Positions 43,640-61,370 of a stretch of 64,000 nucleotides of DNA are shown piece after piece. Below the pieces are notes generated by a model, which ran no database searches, was not told the origin of the DNA, and worked only from the letters and a program-made list of their open reading frames with translations. The stretch spans positions 17,919,501-17,983,500 of the forward strand of contig NC_087151.1 of the NCBI RefSeq assembly GCF_035594125.1. The letters run 5' to 3'. Within the stretch, counting starts at the first letter, position 1; each line of letters starts with the position of its first letter. A program made the position numbers and the translations under genes. Origin of the DNA: Scylla paramamosain. Taxonomy: Eukaryota; Arthropoda; Malacostraca; Decapoda; Portunidae.

Positions 43640-45335
43640 CCCTGGGATGATGGAGATTCTGCTGGGCTGGCAAGGAATTTTTCAAGCTTGAACTCGTTAT
43701 TTCTTGTTCAGTCCTGGTTGCTGATCCTAAGAATTTTGCTTATGTTCCCCTTCTTATAACCCTTATACCACTTAAAGACTTCTATCAGGTCCCCTCTTAA
43801 CCTACGTCTCTCTAAAGAATGTAAATTTAACAGCTTCAGTCTCGCCTCGTAAGGAATACTCCTCATTCCCTGTATCCTTTTAGTCATTCTCCTTTGTACT
43901 GATTCTAATAGAACCATATGCTTCCTGTAATGTGGGGACCAGAACTGCACAGCATAGTCTAGATTAGGTCTGACCTGTGCCAAATATAACTGTACCAAAT
44001 ATAACTGTAATATTACTTCAGGCCTTCTTTTAACACTCCTAAAAATTAATCCTAATAACCTATTTGCCTTGTTTCTGGCCACTATGCATTGCTTTCCTAG
44101 ACAGAGTTCAGAACTAACTACAACTCCTAAATCTTTTTCGTACCCTGAACCTACCAGAGTTTCATTGTTTATTGTGTATCTACTGTGCCAGTTTCCTCTA
44201 CCTACACTAAGTACTTTGCACTTGTTGATATTAAGCTGCATTTGCCATCTGTCTGTCCATTCATTCATCCTATCTAAATCTGCCTGCAAGGCGAAGACAT
44301 CCAATTCTGACCTAATTAACCTATCTTTTTTGTCATCCACAAATTTACTAACATCACTACTAATTCCACTACCCAAGTCATTGATATATATTAAAAACAA
44401 CAATGGCCCTAATACTGATCCCTGTGGCACCCCACTAATTACATGACTCCACTTGGATTTAGAGCCGTTTATTACAACTCTTTGTCACCTGTCGCTTAGC
44501 CATGGCCTTATCGAGCCTAACACCTTCCCATTTATCCCATGTTCCCTAACCTTTCTCAGGAGCCTCTGATGAGGTACCTTGTCAAATGCTTTACTAAAGT
44601 CCAGATATAAGATGTCATAACTATCATCATTACCTACTGCCTCATACACTTTACTGTAAAGACTTAACAAGTTCATCAGGCGAGACTTTCCCTTTGTGAA
44701 GCTATGCTGTGACTGATTTATCAAGTTATGTTCGTCTAAATGCTCTGTAATGTTCTTTGCTATTATTGAATCCATTATTTTACTTACAACAGTGGTTAAG
44801 CTGACAGGTCTATAATTAGATGCTAAAGTTTTATCTTCTTTCTTAAAGGTGAGTACTACATTAGCCTGCCTCCACATTACTGGTACCTCACCTGACTCCA
44901 GTGATTTCCTAAAGACAGAAACTAACGGCTCACTAATAACCTCTTTGCATTCCTAAAGTACTCTGGGATATATTTCATCTGGTCCTGGTGTCTTGAACTT
45001 TTTTAGCCTATCTATCTCCTGTTCCACTATCTCCTTAGTTATGGTAATGTCTGTCAGCTTCTCATTCTCATCTGCTCTAAACATCTGTTCACTATTTGGC
45101 AAATCCTGTATGTTTTCCTGGGTGAAGACAGTTAAAAAATACTCATTCAGAATTTTACAAATTTCCTCCCCAGAACTAACCAGCTCCCCATCTGCTGCCT
45201 TTAATGGACCTATAGTTTCTTCATCCTAAATACCTGATAAAATCCCTTGGAGTCCATCTTCGCCTGGCTGGCTACCTTTAATTCATAACTGCATTTAGCT
45301 TTTCTCGTTAACCTCCTGACTGTAGGAACGTCATT
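43640..45335 (-). mobile_element. CR1-like LINE, family D, 5'-truncated and broken
   Basis: Sense order on the minus strand: linker (YELKVASQAKMDSKGFYQVF, about 45230-45300), RT start (44485-44877: NYRPVSLTTVVSKIMD, YLDFSKAFDKVPH), and RT palm with PQGSVLGPLLFLIYINDL and catalytic FVDD plus the post-RT domain (43708-44430: RPNLDYAVQFWSPHYRKH, RLRGDLIEVFKW). The endonuclease is missing. Frame breaks between segments make it inactive. It is distinct from families J, T and C. Confidence 0.85.
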
Positions 45336-46603
45336 CAGCACTCTTCCCCCATCACAGGACAGTCACTCAATTAAGCCGCCAGCGTTTGACTTCCTTGTGG
45401 ACAATGGTACACCAATAGTAATGTATAGTACCAAGAGGATCGTGCTGGATTTTCGCTCCCATCATAAGTTCCTGTGGATTTTTGTTGTTGCTGAAGTTAC
45501 TCAATCCATACTGGGTTATGACTTTCTAACATACCATGATCTAATCATTTACCCTGGCCATCAGTGTGTAAGACAACAGTCATCACATACTACCATCACA
45601 GGCATTGTTGCCAGGTGTGAGAGTCCGTGCATCACCCTGATTCATGACAATACAGAATATGCAGCCCTCCTTCAGCAATTTCCTATGTTCACAGAGCCTA
45701 TCCAGTAGCAAGAAACCACAGCCCACGATGTGCACCACCACATAGAGACAACTGGCCCACCAGTCTTCGTTCAGCCACGGCGATAACCTCCTGATAGATT
45801 CCGTGCTGCAAAGGCAGAGTTCAACTCCCTACTAAAGGATGGAATTATACAAGCATCCAAGAGTTGTTGGGCATCTCCTCTTCATATGAAGCCAAACCCT
45901 TCAGGTAAGGAGTGGCATGTACATAGGGACTACAGTGCACTGAACAAGGTCATGTTGCCAGGTAGATATCCAATCCCACATATTCAAGATTTCCATCTAA
46001 AGTTAAAAGGACAAACTATTTTTTCCAAAATTGATTTAGTGAGGGCATTCCATGAGATACCAGTGCACCCACTAGACATACCTAAAACAGCTATTACCAC
46101 ACCATTTGGATAATTTGAGTTCAGATTTATGAAATTTAGTTTACATAATGCAGCACAGACCTTCCAACAATACATGGATCATATTTCGCATGACATGAGA
46201 TTTGCAACAGTGTACATCAATGACATTCTTGTGACATCAAACAGTAGGGAGGAACATCACACACACCTTCGACAGCTGCTGACACACCTTCAAGAAAACA
46301 GTATCAAGATTCATCCAGCTAAGTGTGTTTTTGGAGCAAGGACAGTGGATTTTCTTGGACATAAAGTTAGTAAGGAAGGTATTACTCCCCTGCCACAAAA
46401 AGTAGAAATCATTCATCAGTTTCCACAGCCAACTTCAGTGAGAAAGCTCAGGGAATTCCTGGGAATTGTGAATTATTACCACTACTTCATCCCCAAAGTT
46501 GCAGAGAAATTACACTCAATGCATAATCTCCTGAAAGGTCTTCCTCACAGATCTACAGTTATGCTTAAATGGACGCAAGAGGCTGCAGCTGCTTTCACTA
46601 CCA

Positions 46604-47745
<1,142 letters not shown>

Positions 47746-48651
47746 AGAAGAAACAGCCCAGTTTCCTCACCTTACTAATCTAGATCCTGAAGCACTAGTG
47801 TTTCTGACCACTGACACTTCTACAGCTCTCAGTGTGGTACTGCAGCAGGCCAGCAAAGGTGAAGTATTTCCAATCAGTTTCTGCTCTAAATGCCTCCATG
47901 CTGCCCAAGTCAAATATAGTGCGTTTGACCAAGAGCTACTGGCAATATACATGGCTGTGCAACACCTCAAACACCTTCTGGAGGGTAGGCAGTTTTACAT
48001 CCTCTGTGATCATAAACCCTTAACATTTGCTATGACACCCTTCAGACACCTACACTCAACAAGTGCAGTGACAGCTCTCATATATCTCTGAATTCACGAC
48101 TAACATTCATCACATTAGAGGAGTGGAGAATCCTCTGGCCAATGTTCTCTCACGCTTCATCACTACCATGTCTCAATACCTGCCACTGCTTGAGTACCAA
48201 CAAATCACTATCGTGCAAGAGACCGACGAAGCTTGCTGAGTTTAGAAGAAATCCTGTCTTTACAGCTTCATCCCTTCCAGGTTCCTGGTACATCCCTTCA
48301 GTTGTGGTGTGACATGTCAGGAGGAGAAGTGAGACCATTCATTCCAAGATCTCATCAACAAACAGTTTTTGACCACTTTCACAACCTGAGTCATCCTGAA
48401 GTCAAAGCCACGCACTGACTCTTAACTTGGTCTGTGGTGTGGCCTCAGATTCACACACATGTTCGCTCCTGGACCCAGCAATGTATCTCCTGTCAGGCAT
48501 CAAAGGTTCATCGTCATGCGAAGGCTCCATTGCAACCCTTTTCTTTACCAAGATGTAGGTTTCAGACAGTCCATGTGGATATTCTAGGTCCTTGGCCACC
48601 ATCTAGAGGACAGAGGTATTTGCTAACTTGCATTGATCATTTCACCAGGTA

Positions 48652-48900
48652 GATAGGACAAGAAGTTTGGTTTAGATCACTGAGGAACACCACTGTTAGT
48701 AGACTTTGGAGAAGAACAGTGACCATCTATCACAGCAGCAACAGAACAGTGAGAGATGAAACTTTAGATGAAGTTACAGAGAGAAGGATAGAAGCTGCAG
48801 GAGGATAGTTTGGAAATTAAAGCTTTGTGCCAAACTCTATAAAAAACTTTTGATATATCTAAGACAACAGCAAAAGTTTCATCAAAATCTCTGAAAGTGT
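48652..48900 (-). mobile_element. LINE J RT fragment
   Basis: Minus-strand text matches J ([36 protein letters not shown]). It directly abuts the broken integrase of the Gypsy element. Truncated at both ends. Confidence 0.82.
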
Positions 48901-48953
48901 GTGTTTTGTCCTCACATCTGGTGTGATGCAGTGCACAGTGGCTGTGCAGTACC

Positions 48954-48956
<3 letters not shown>

Positions 48957-48983
<27 letters not shown>
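48957..48983. repeat. (TG)n at 3' edge of LINE C copy 2
   Basis: TG run joined to ATTTACCTAGTTG, the 3' end of the C family read on the opposite strand. Confidence 0.93.
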
Positions 48984-48987
<4 letters not shown>

Positions 48988-51900
48988 TTACCTAGTTGTG
49001 GTTTACAGGAGGGGAGTAATCTCATAGTATCCCATCTCTATATCTATCCAGTTTGGTCTTAAAAGCATGGACAGTTACGGCATTGACAACATCTCCACTG
49101 AGTTCATTCCATTTGTTCACACTTCTGTGAGGAGAACTATATTTTTCTATGTCTCTTCTTCAATTAACTTTCTTCAATTTCTTACAGTGTCCCCTTGTAC
49201 TCTGTGTATCTAAAGTTATAAAACATTCTTTGTCCACATTTTCCGTACCATTTATTGTTTTATAGAAGTTTATTAAATCCCCTCTCTCTCTCTCCTATTT
49301 TCAAGGGTAGGAATTTCCAACATTCTTAATCATAGGTTGACTTACTCAACTCCAGAACCATCTTAGTGACTGCTCTTTGTACTCTTTCTAATTTTATAAT
49401 ATTCCTCTTTGTATGAGGAGACCACACCACTGCTGCATATTCCAATCTTGGTCTTATCAAGGAAATCAACAACTTTTTTATCATTCCTTCATCTAAATAT
49501 GAGAATGCCATTCTAATTCTTTTTAACAAATTCATCATCTCTCCACTAATTTTATCAATGTGTCTGCCTGGAGTCAAATTTTCAGTAACTGTTACTCCCA
49601 AATCCATTTTCTCTTTTGATTTCTGTAACTTCACACTATCCATCTCATAATCATATTGTATTTTTTCTTACTCTTACCAAACTCCATTACTTTACATTTA
49701 CTTAAATTGAATTCCATTTGCCAAGATTTACTCCATCTATTTATCCTATTTAAATAATCTTGCAGTACCATACAGTCATTTACATTTTCTACCCTTATCA
49801 TCTTAACATCATCTGCAAATAAGTTCATATAACTGTCTATTTCTTCATTTATGTCATTCACATATATTACAAACATTATCGGTCCCAACACTGCCCCCTG
49901 TGGGATACCACTAGTTACTTTCAGCCAAGATGAATTCTGGTCTTGTATTACAGTTCTCATCTCTCTATCATCCATATAATCCTCCATCCACTCCAGCAGT
50001 CTTCCTCCAATTTTTCCATATTTTTTTATCTTCCATAGCAATCTTTGGTGTGGTACTTTGTCAAACACTTTCTTCAAGTCTAAGTAGACACCATCCACCC
50101 ATCCATCTCTCTCATGCACAATATCAATTACCCTTGAATAAAAGGACAATAAGTTCATGGAGCATGATCTCCCCTTCCTAAATCCAAATTGACAATTTAC
50201 CAAAACTTTATATCTTTCCAAGTGTTCCATCCATCTTTCCTTTATTGTTCTTTCGCATAGTTTTCCTAAAACACTAGTCAATGACACTGGTCTATAATTT
50301 AGTGGGTTTTCCTTATTTCCTCCTTTAAATATTGGTGTAATATTTACTCTCTTCCAATCTTTTGGTACTCTTCCCTGTCACCATTATGACTGTGAATTTT
50401 ATTAGCCAGTTGATCTCTACATTCCTTCAACATCCAGTTTGATACTCCATCTGGACCAGTTGCTTTATTTACATCAAGTTCTTCCATCATCTTAAGTATT
50501 TCCTCATAACTGACTGGGACTGTACTTAGTATATTCCTCACCAACTTATCCCTTCCAGCATCAAACTCCCCTTCCACAGTAAATACTGATCTGAAACTAT
50601 TGTTCATAACCTCTGCCATGTCCTGTGCAACCTCACAGATTTTTCCTTCAACTTTCAATCTTGATACACCTTCCTTCTTCTTCATCTTCCCATTAATATG
50701 TCTAAAGAACAGTTTGGGTTCATTTATACACTTATCTAATATATCTCTTTCATAGTTTCTTTTCTCCATTTTTATTATCTCAATGTACTTATTTCTAGCA
50801 TCAATATATTCCTCCCATCTGCTCTCAGTTTTCCTCTTCTTCCATCTATTCCAAGCATTTAGCTTACAATTTCTAGCCTCTGCATTTTGTAGTGAACCAT
50901 TCTTTACTCTTTCTACATCTTACTTCTCCTCTAAGTATAAATTTCTCCACAGCAGAATTATATATCCTTATAAATTCATCCCATTTTTCCCAAACATCTT
51001 CTGCATCTTCAAAGTCTTTCCAGTCCACGGCAACAAAGTATTTTCTTAATTTTTAAAAATCAGCTTTACTATATTTAAATCTTTTCACTTTATAATTTTC
51101 ATCAATGATTACATTTTCATTTTTCAATTTAAATTCCATCAACACATGATCAATTTTACCTAGAAGGCTATCATAAAGTATAGTTTCAATAATTTTCATT
51201 TCCTTGGTAAACACTAAATCAAGCCTTGATGGTTTATCTCTTCCACTAAATCTTATATCACAATCAACCCATTGAGTCAATAAGTTTTCCACCACCCAGT
51301 TTAACAGTTTATTACTCCATGAGTTTTCACTTCCAGTAGTTGTCAATGTCTCCCAATTTATCTCCTTACAATTAAAATCACCAACAATAACTATATCACT
51401 ACTTTCCATCACCATCTTTTCAAGACCTTTTAACACATCTACCAACATCTCTTCAAGCTCTTCTTTTTGCCAAGCATTGGTCATAGGTGGCACATACACT
51501 TCTACATAATTCATTATCCTTCCATTTCCACTGCTAATCATCATTTGTATAATTTCAGATTTGTCTTCACTTTTTATTACCCTATCCACTTTAACACACT
51601 TTTTAGTCAGAATGATCACTCCACCTCCACCCTCGTCACTTCTATTTTTCATCCATAAACTATGTTTATCATCACCAATGTCAGGAGTTCCCCAATCATT
51701 TTTCCATTTTGTCTCACATAATACATCCAGTGCAGTTCTGCTTAATAACTCATTTAATTCCATCTTTGTTGACATTAATCCATTTATATTAGTATAACAT
51801 ACTTTACTTATTGACATTAATCCATTTATATTAGTATAACATACTTTACTTACTGTTTGATGTACCATTTCTTTATTCTCATATCTCTTTCCCTCCATAA

Positions 51901-52042
51901 AAACTTCTCCTCCTCTATTCGTTGTTCATTTTTTGTTTTAGCCTCATTTACCAGCTCCTTTTGCTTCAACCTTTCAATCTCATCCACATCCCTGTTTATC
52001 CATACATTCTTATATTCTTCATCTCCAGACAACCTCCAAGAC
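48984..52042 (-). mobile_element. CR1-like LINE, family C copy 2, broken
   Basis: Sense order: an ORF1-like charged segment (51850-52032), endonuclease (51053-51898) with VCYTNINGLM, IVIVGDFNCKEINWE and KIDHVLMEF, linker (50344-50769, with VNKATGPDGVSNWML), RT (49631-50287) with CQFGFRKGRSC, YLDLKKVFDKVPHQ, GIPQGAVLGPIMFVIYVNDI and catalytic NLFADDVKM, post-RT (49326-49643). Frame breaks separate the segments. A 42-bp tandem duplication repeats the endonuclease start (about 51770-51853). The 3' end abuts (TG)n and the 5' end abuts (CT)n. Confidence 0.87.

Positions 52043-53474
<1,432 letters not shown>

Positions 53475-53510
<36 letters not shown>
53475..53510. repeat. (TG)n between LINE T copy B and SINE
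   Basis: A pure TG run abutting the 5' edge of LINE T copy B and the 3' edge of the SINE. Confidence 0.93.
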
Positions 53511-53911
<401 letters not shown>

Positions 53912-54047
53912 ATAATAATAATAACAATAATAATAAACGGTTTATTCTTTAGGCAGTCAACAAACTGAAAATGTACATTGGGGGTGGGGAAATACTTGAC
54001 ATTAATCCTAAAGGTAAGTCAAATCTAGAAGTCAAATCTAGAAAGGA

Positions 54048-56633
54048 CTATTGATTGATGGCTCGCACCATGGTGGGAATCGCACCGAGTCTGTACCAAT
54101 CCGTACGCAGCGCCTTTAGGGGCGTTATCTTGTTGTGGTGTCTGGTGGCACGGGCGGGGCGAGGCGCGTCAGGCGGCAGCATGTTTCTGAGACGTGGATG
54201 ATTCAGAAGTCCCCTACCAAACTTCTCCAGAGCCTCACGGTACCTGGTGGATAGTCTGGACAGCCTCAGGGTGTTCAGGGCTTCTTCATAGGTGGTGTAT
54301 GCAGGGCCAAGGATGACCCTGCACGCCCTTTTCTGCACACTCTCCAACTGTAGCTGTTGAGTTTGTGTGAGGGAGGAGGACCACGCTGGGGAGGCGTACA
54401 TGAGTTTGGGGAGGATGAAAGTAAGATACACCCCCCTTAACTCATCTGTCGGCATCCCCAGCGACCTGAGTCTGCGCAGCATGTACAGCCTGTAGGTAGC
54501 TGATCTTATGGTGCTGGCGACATGCTGCTTCCAGGTCAGCTGGTCGTCCACCGTGACTCCGAGGAGCTTGGCACATCGGACCACCTGGAGGGGGTGAGGG
54601 CCTACTGAGAGTTGGGGAGGGGGCACTGGTACAGAGGAGGTACAGAAATGCATCACCACAGTTTTGTTGTGGTTGATGGTCATCCTGCTCTCCTCCGTCC
54701 ACGTCTGCAGCCGCTCCAGAATCGCTTGCAGTGGCGAGTAGTCCGGGTTCTTGGTGGAAACTGGGACGCCCACGGTGCAGTCGTCCACATACTTCCAGTG
54801 ATGGGGGGTGTCAGTGAGGGCGTCGTTAATGAGGAGGAGGAAGCATAGAGGACCCATCTTGGTCCCCTGGGGGACCCCACAAGTCAGCTGTTGGAAAGTA
54901 GAGACAGAGCCCTGATAGCGAACGGCCTGACGCCTCCCTGTGAGGAAGTTGGCTAGCCACACTATCAGGTTAGGAGGGAGACCCAGACTCACTGCCTTGC
55001 TGATGACAACAGTGTGATCAACAAGATCAAAAGCCTTTTTGAAGTCCACAAAAGCAACAGCTAGAGAGGTGTTTTGCTTGTCCAGGTGGCTGTGGATGAA
55101 TTCAAGGAAGCTGGTCAGGTAATGGGAGGTGGAGGTGGCTTTAATATTTCCAAACTGTCTGATATACACGGTATTACAGATTTTGGTGTAGACCCAGTCA
55201 TATAAAAAATCTTCACAAATAAGGCTAGGGATGGGGGTGATAGAGACTGGCCTGAGGTCATTGAGTGACTGTGGACTGGAGGTTTTGGGGATGGGGGTGA
55301 CGCAAGATGTCTTCCAGTCCTCGGGGCAAGAGTGTTGGGAGAGTGAAGCGTTTATTATGGAGCATAGCGGTGTTGCTAGCTCTACCGCAAATTCCTTGTA
55401 AATTTTTATAGGAAGGTCAGTGAGTGTGGTGGATCTTGGTTTGAATTTGAGTATTCTCTTAAAAACATCCACCGCCTGGACACTGGGGGGATGAGAGGGG
55501 GCCGGAAGATAGGCAGGAAGCAGAGTGGTGTGGAGGGGAGGAAAGGTTTGACAGATAGCAGCAAAGTGATCGTTCATCTCCTGAGCCGCGAGAGTAGCAG
55601 GAAGGTGTGAGGTGCAAGGAAGAGACGAAGTGTGTTTTTGTAGGCCACACAAAGCTTTGATCTTAGCGTACCACTGTCTGTTGTTGGTCAGCTTGAGGTG
55701 GTGTATCTTGTCTGGGTAATTGTTTGCCTTTGCAGCCTTAATCTCCCTGATCACTCTGTTTCTTAGTTTCCTGTAAAGGACCGGGCAGGAGTGGAACGCC
55801 CAGGTCCGCTGACGCATGAGTCTTTTAATGCGGGGTGTCATCCAGGGAGCATCAGACGGGTGCGTTGTGACGCTCTTGGCTGGGAAGTAGCGGTGGAAGG
55901 CTTCTGTGGTGGTGGTGACGTAATTCTGCCATTTTAAGTGGACGTCCTCCACATCCAGCACCTCAGTCCACAGGTATTGTGTCACCCACTGCCCAAACTC
56001 CCTCATGGCTGAGTCAGGCATGGGGCGGTGGGTCCTGGTGACAGCTGACCGGGGGGTTGAGGTGGTGGGTGTGGGTGTCCACAGTATGGAGAGGTGGGTG
56101 CTCCGTCCCATGGGAGGCAGCGGTTTGGGGGGCGAGTACTGCTGGCCCAGGTCTGTCAGTATAAGGTCGAGGATGGCTTGCTGGTGGGTGGGGAAGTCCA
56201 CGACCTGGGTGAGGTGTAGCTGGTGTAGGATATCGTTGATATCTAATCTGTTAAAGTCCCCACAGATGACCAGTTTGGCGGCAGGATACTTCACCCTCAG
56301 GGCATCAGCAGTGTCGATGATGTGAGCGGTGAGTAACTGTGCTGTGGTGGCTCGTGGGGGGTGGTACACGACGCACACAATGATGGAGGCCATGTTGCTG
56401 GGATGGCAGGGGGGCGTGACTCTTACCCACAGGGCCTCTACACCGGCCGGAATATCAACAGGGAGGTGTGAGGGGCTGAGGGTAGAGCGGCAGAAAACGG
56501 CCACTCCAGACCTCAGGTGATGGTAGAGCTGGTAGTCCTGCATTGAGCACACCTCAGGAACAATCTGCCACGCCTCAGTAACCGCCACAATGTCTGCACA
56601 AGTAGAACTTACCGTCACGATTAATTCGTCCAT
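54048..56633 (-). CDS. LINE T endonuclease-reverse transcriptase ORF
   Basis: An 861-codon open frame. The N-terminus covers the endonuclease (NKMDELIVTVSSTCADIVAV with TEAW; LVICGDFNRLDIND). The RT follows (PVSITPIPSLICEDFLYDW, VAFVDFKKAFDLVDHTVV, CGVPQGTKMGPLCF, WKYVDDCTVGV), then a C-terminal region (QKRACRVILGPAYTTYEEAL). The frame runs upstream of the first ATG to a TAG at 56685-56687, so translation of the natural ORF probably began further upstream. The clade is uncertain, near CR1/L2-like elements by post-RT style. The catalytic motifs look intact. Confidence 0.88.
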   Translation of the reverse strand: MDELIVTVSSTCADIVAVTEAWQIVPEVCSMQDYQLYHHLRSGVAVFCRSTLSPSHLPVDIPAGVEALWVRVTPPCHPSNMASIIVCVVYHPPRATTAQLLTAHIIDTADALRVKYPAAKLVICGDFNRLDINDILHQLHLTQVVDFPTHQQAILDLILTDLGQQYSPPKPLPPMGRSTHLSILWTPTPTTSTPRSAVTRTHRPMPDSAMREFGQWVTQYLWTEVLDVEDVHLKWQNYVTTTTEAFHRYFPAKSVTTHPSDAPWMTPRIKRLMRQRTWAFHSCPVLYRKLRNRVIREIKAAKANNYPDKIHHLKLTNNRQWYAKIKALCGLQKHTSSLPCTSHLPATLAAQEMNDHFAAICQTFPPLHTTLLPAYLPAPSHPPSVQAVDVFKRILKFKPRSTTLTDLPIKIYKEFAVELATPLCSIINASLSQHSCPEDWKTSCVTPIPKTSSPQSLNDLRPVSITPIPSLICEDFLYDWVYTKICNTVYIRQFGNIKATSTSHYLTSFLEFIHSHLDKQNTSLAVAFVDFKKAFDLVDHTVVISKAVSLGLPPNLIVWLANFLTGRRQAVRYQGSVSTFQQLTCGVPQGTKMGPLCFLLLINDALTDTPHHWKYVDDCTVGVPVSTKNPDYSPLQAILERLQTWTEESRMTINHNKTVVMHFCTSSVPVPPPQLSVGPHPLQVVRCAKLLGVTVDDQLTWKQHVASTIRSATYRLYMLRRLRSLGMPTDELRGVYLTFILPKLMYASPAWSSSLTQTQQLQLESVQKRACRVILGPAYTTYEEALNTLRLSRLSTRYREALEKFGRGLLNHPRLRNMLPPDAPRPARATRHHNKITPLKALRTDWYRLGAIPTMVRAINQ

Positions 56634-56684
56634 CTTGTTGGCTAAAGATGTTACATTGAATAAGAGGAGGGAGGGCAGACTGTA

Positions 56685-56906
56685 CTAATTCCGAGGTACT
56701 TCAATGTGCCTGTATTCCTTCTTCCCCACCCTGCGGTCAACTCTGGCACTTGAGGTCACAACCTTGATGGGACGCACTTGTCTCCCTCCCCTCGACCCGC
56801 GGTTCCGAAATAGTTTCAGGGTCTTTAGGCACTTTATCACGTTGGGCGGCGGGTAACCTGATCCTCGCCTGCGACGTAGGAGGTAGTTGCGTTCGTACGT
56901 TTGCAC
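56685..56906 (-). pseudogene. LINE T N-terminal basic segment ending at in-frame TAG
   Basis: A 73-codon segment rich in Arg/Lys (NYLLRRRRGSGYPPPNVI, FRNRGSRGGRQV) that ends PRN-stop. The stop is in the same frame as the downstream endonuclease ORF, which resumes within a few codons (SLPSLLLFNVTSLANK). Either one ORF has gained a stop, or readthrough or reinitiation is used. Confidence 0.65.
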
Positions 56907-57133
56907 TGGGGCACAAATTGTTCTTTATGTGTCACCACTCACTTGCTAAATGCGTTCACAAGTACAGGAATTCCACCAGGGCGAGCCTAAAACTAAAAGC
57001 TAAGAGTTGAAAACAGAAAAAAAAAAAAAAAAAACTAAGGTAGCTATCACTAGGGGCAGGGGAAGGCCAACAAGCTGGCCGAGGCTGCCCGAGAGCGCCA
57101 AGGGTCACACATCCTGCCCGTGTGAGGTCAGAA

Positions 57134-57795
<662 letters not shown>

Positions 57796-58136
57796 AAATG
57801 TCATATTAGCAATTACAAAAGCAGGAAACCCCATGGTCATATCTGGTTTTACTAACCCCGCAGTCGCATTCGTTAAACACTGGATGCAAGCCCCAACATT
57901 GGGTTAGCAAATACTAAGCTTTCTGCATAGGTTGGCAGCTCTGGTTCCCTTAGCAATGAGGAAAAGTTGCCAAATTTTGTTATTTCTCATTTACTAGATC
58001 GATATATGCATTTTCCTTCCAGCTATAGCTAAAGAAAGAGGTGATCTATCCATATATGCCTTCAGAATCATCATAACATAAAATAGTGGAGAAATCTGTA
58101 ATTGAATGAAGTTCAGCACAATCGCAAGTGGCTTGA
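57796..58136. other. Unassigned sequence
   Basis: No element or gene recognised. Confidence 0.35.
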
Positions 58137-59567
58137 TCAGAGGAGATAGTATTGGAGGAGGAGGCAGTATTGGAGGAGGAGGCAGTATGGAAGAGGAGGC
58201 AGTAGACACCTGCCGAAACGATAATTACTCCCAGTGAGGTCTAAAGCACTGTTCAGGGGGTGCTGTGAACTTATCATTAAACCCAGCTGTGACCTCATTG
58301 AACGTTTCCCTTTGTCTCACAACACAAGGGGGCAGTCACAGCCTGCCCTCTAAAAGACAACCCTCTTCCTCCAGACAAAACTACAAGCACCTAATAATAC
58401 ACACACCCTTCACTCAAAAATTTTAAAATCATCATGGTGACTCCTACACCAGCCTCTGAGTCCCCATCTGGGGAGGGGACCATAAATGTCTCCAGGTTGG
58501 ACTGCCTTTCTGTCGACGACCCTAAGCGTCTTGACACCGCCCCTCAACTTTTTCTTCATTAACTTCTGCAACATTTGTGGTCTAAGATCTAATTTACAAT
58601 CTGTAGAACACCACCTCTCCTCTTCTAAACCTTATCTTCTTTTCCTCACTGAAACTCAGGTGTCTGAGGCAACTGACAGTAGCCCCCTTTCTGTTCCCTC
58701 CTACTTTCTCTATCCTCATTTTCGATCCAAAGCTGGATGTTGGGGCAGAGCAAACTTGGTATTGTTCAATGCCTCAAAAACTCAATTCCTCCATCTATCA
58801 ACTCAACACAACCTTCCAGACAACTATCCCCTCTTCTTCAATGACACTCAACTGTCCCCCTCTTCTACATTGAACATGCTCGGTCTGTCCTTTACTTATA
58901 ATCTGAACTGGAAACTTCACATGTCATCTCTAGCTAAAACAGCTTCTATGAAGTTAGGTAGGTGTTCTGAGACGTCTCCGCCAGTTTTTCTTACCCCCAG
59001 CTGCTAACTCTGTACAAGGGCCTTATCCGTCCATGTATGGAGTATGCTTCACATGTCTGGGGGGTTCCACTCATGCTGCTCTTCTAGACAGGTGGAATCA
59101 AAAGCTTTTTGTCTCATCAACTCCTCTCCTCTAACTGACTGTCTTCAGCCTCTCTCTCACCGCCGCAATGTTGCATATCTAGCTGTCTTCTACCGCTATT
59201 TTCATGCTAACTGCTCTTCTGATCTTGCTAACTGCATGCCTCCCCTCCTTCTGCGGCCTCGCTGCACAAGACTTTCTTCTTTCTCTCACCCCTATTCTGT
59301 CCACCTCTCTAATGCAAGAGTTAACCAGTATTCTCAGTCATTCATCCCTTTCTCTGGTAAACTCTGGAACTCCCTGTCTGCTTCTATATTTCCACCTTCC
59401 TATGACTTGAATTCCTTCAAGAGGGAGGTTTCAAGACACTTATTCATCAATTTTTGACCACTGCTTTGACCCTTTTATGGGACTGGCATTTCAGTGGGCA
59501 TATCTTTTTTATTGGATTTTTGTTGCCCTTGGCCAGTGTCCTTCCTACATAAAAAAAAAAAAAAAAA
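58137..59567 (+). mobile_element. LINE J copy with internal deletion
   Basis: The 5' leader begins with about three 17-18-bp GGAGGAGGCAG-type repeats (58148-58203), then matches the intact copy's leader. The ORF (ATG at 58486 and nearby) covers the endonuclease start. At about 58738-58742 it jumps to the post-RT region ([20 protein letters not shown]), deleting about 1.9 kb with the rest of the endonuclease and the RT catalytic core. The 3' part and UTR end in poly(A) at about 59551-59567. Confidence 0.88.
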
Positions 59568-61130
<1,563 letters not shown>

Positions 61131-61370
61131 TTATTAGTAGTAATATTATTAGAAACAATATTTGTACTTAGTGTACTACTGCTTCAATTCCACAGCTATA
61201 AGCCAAGTTATACAGGTCTAATTATGAGATACTTTTTTCAAGAAAAAAGTGTCTAATGTGCCAGCAAATACAGTAATTCTGTATTTTTAGGTGGCCAGTG
61301 GCTGCATTTTCAAAACAAAAGAACCAGTCACTGTGATTGATATTGTACTTGCACAATAAATGTGACATAC

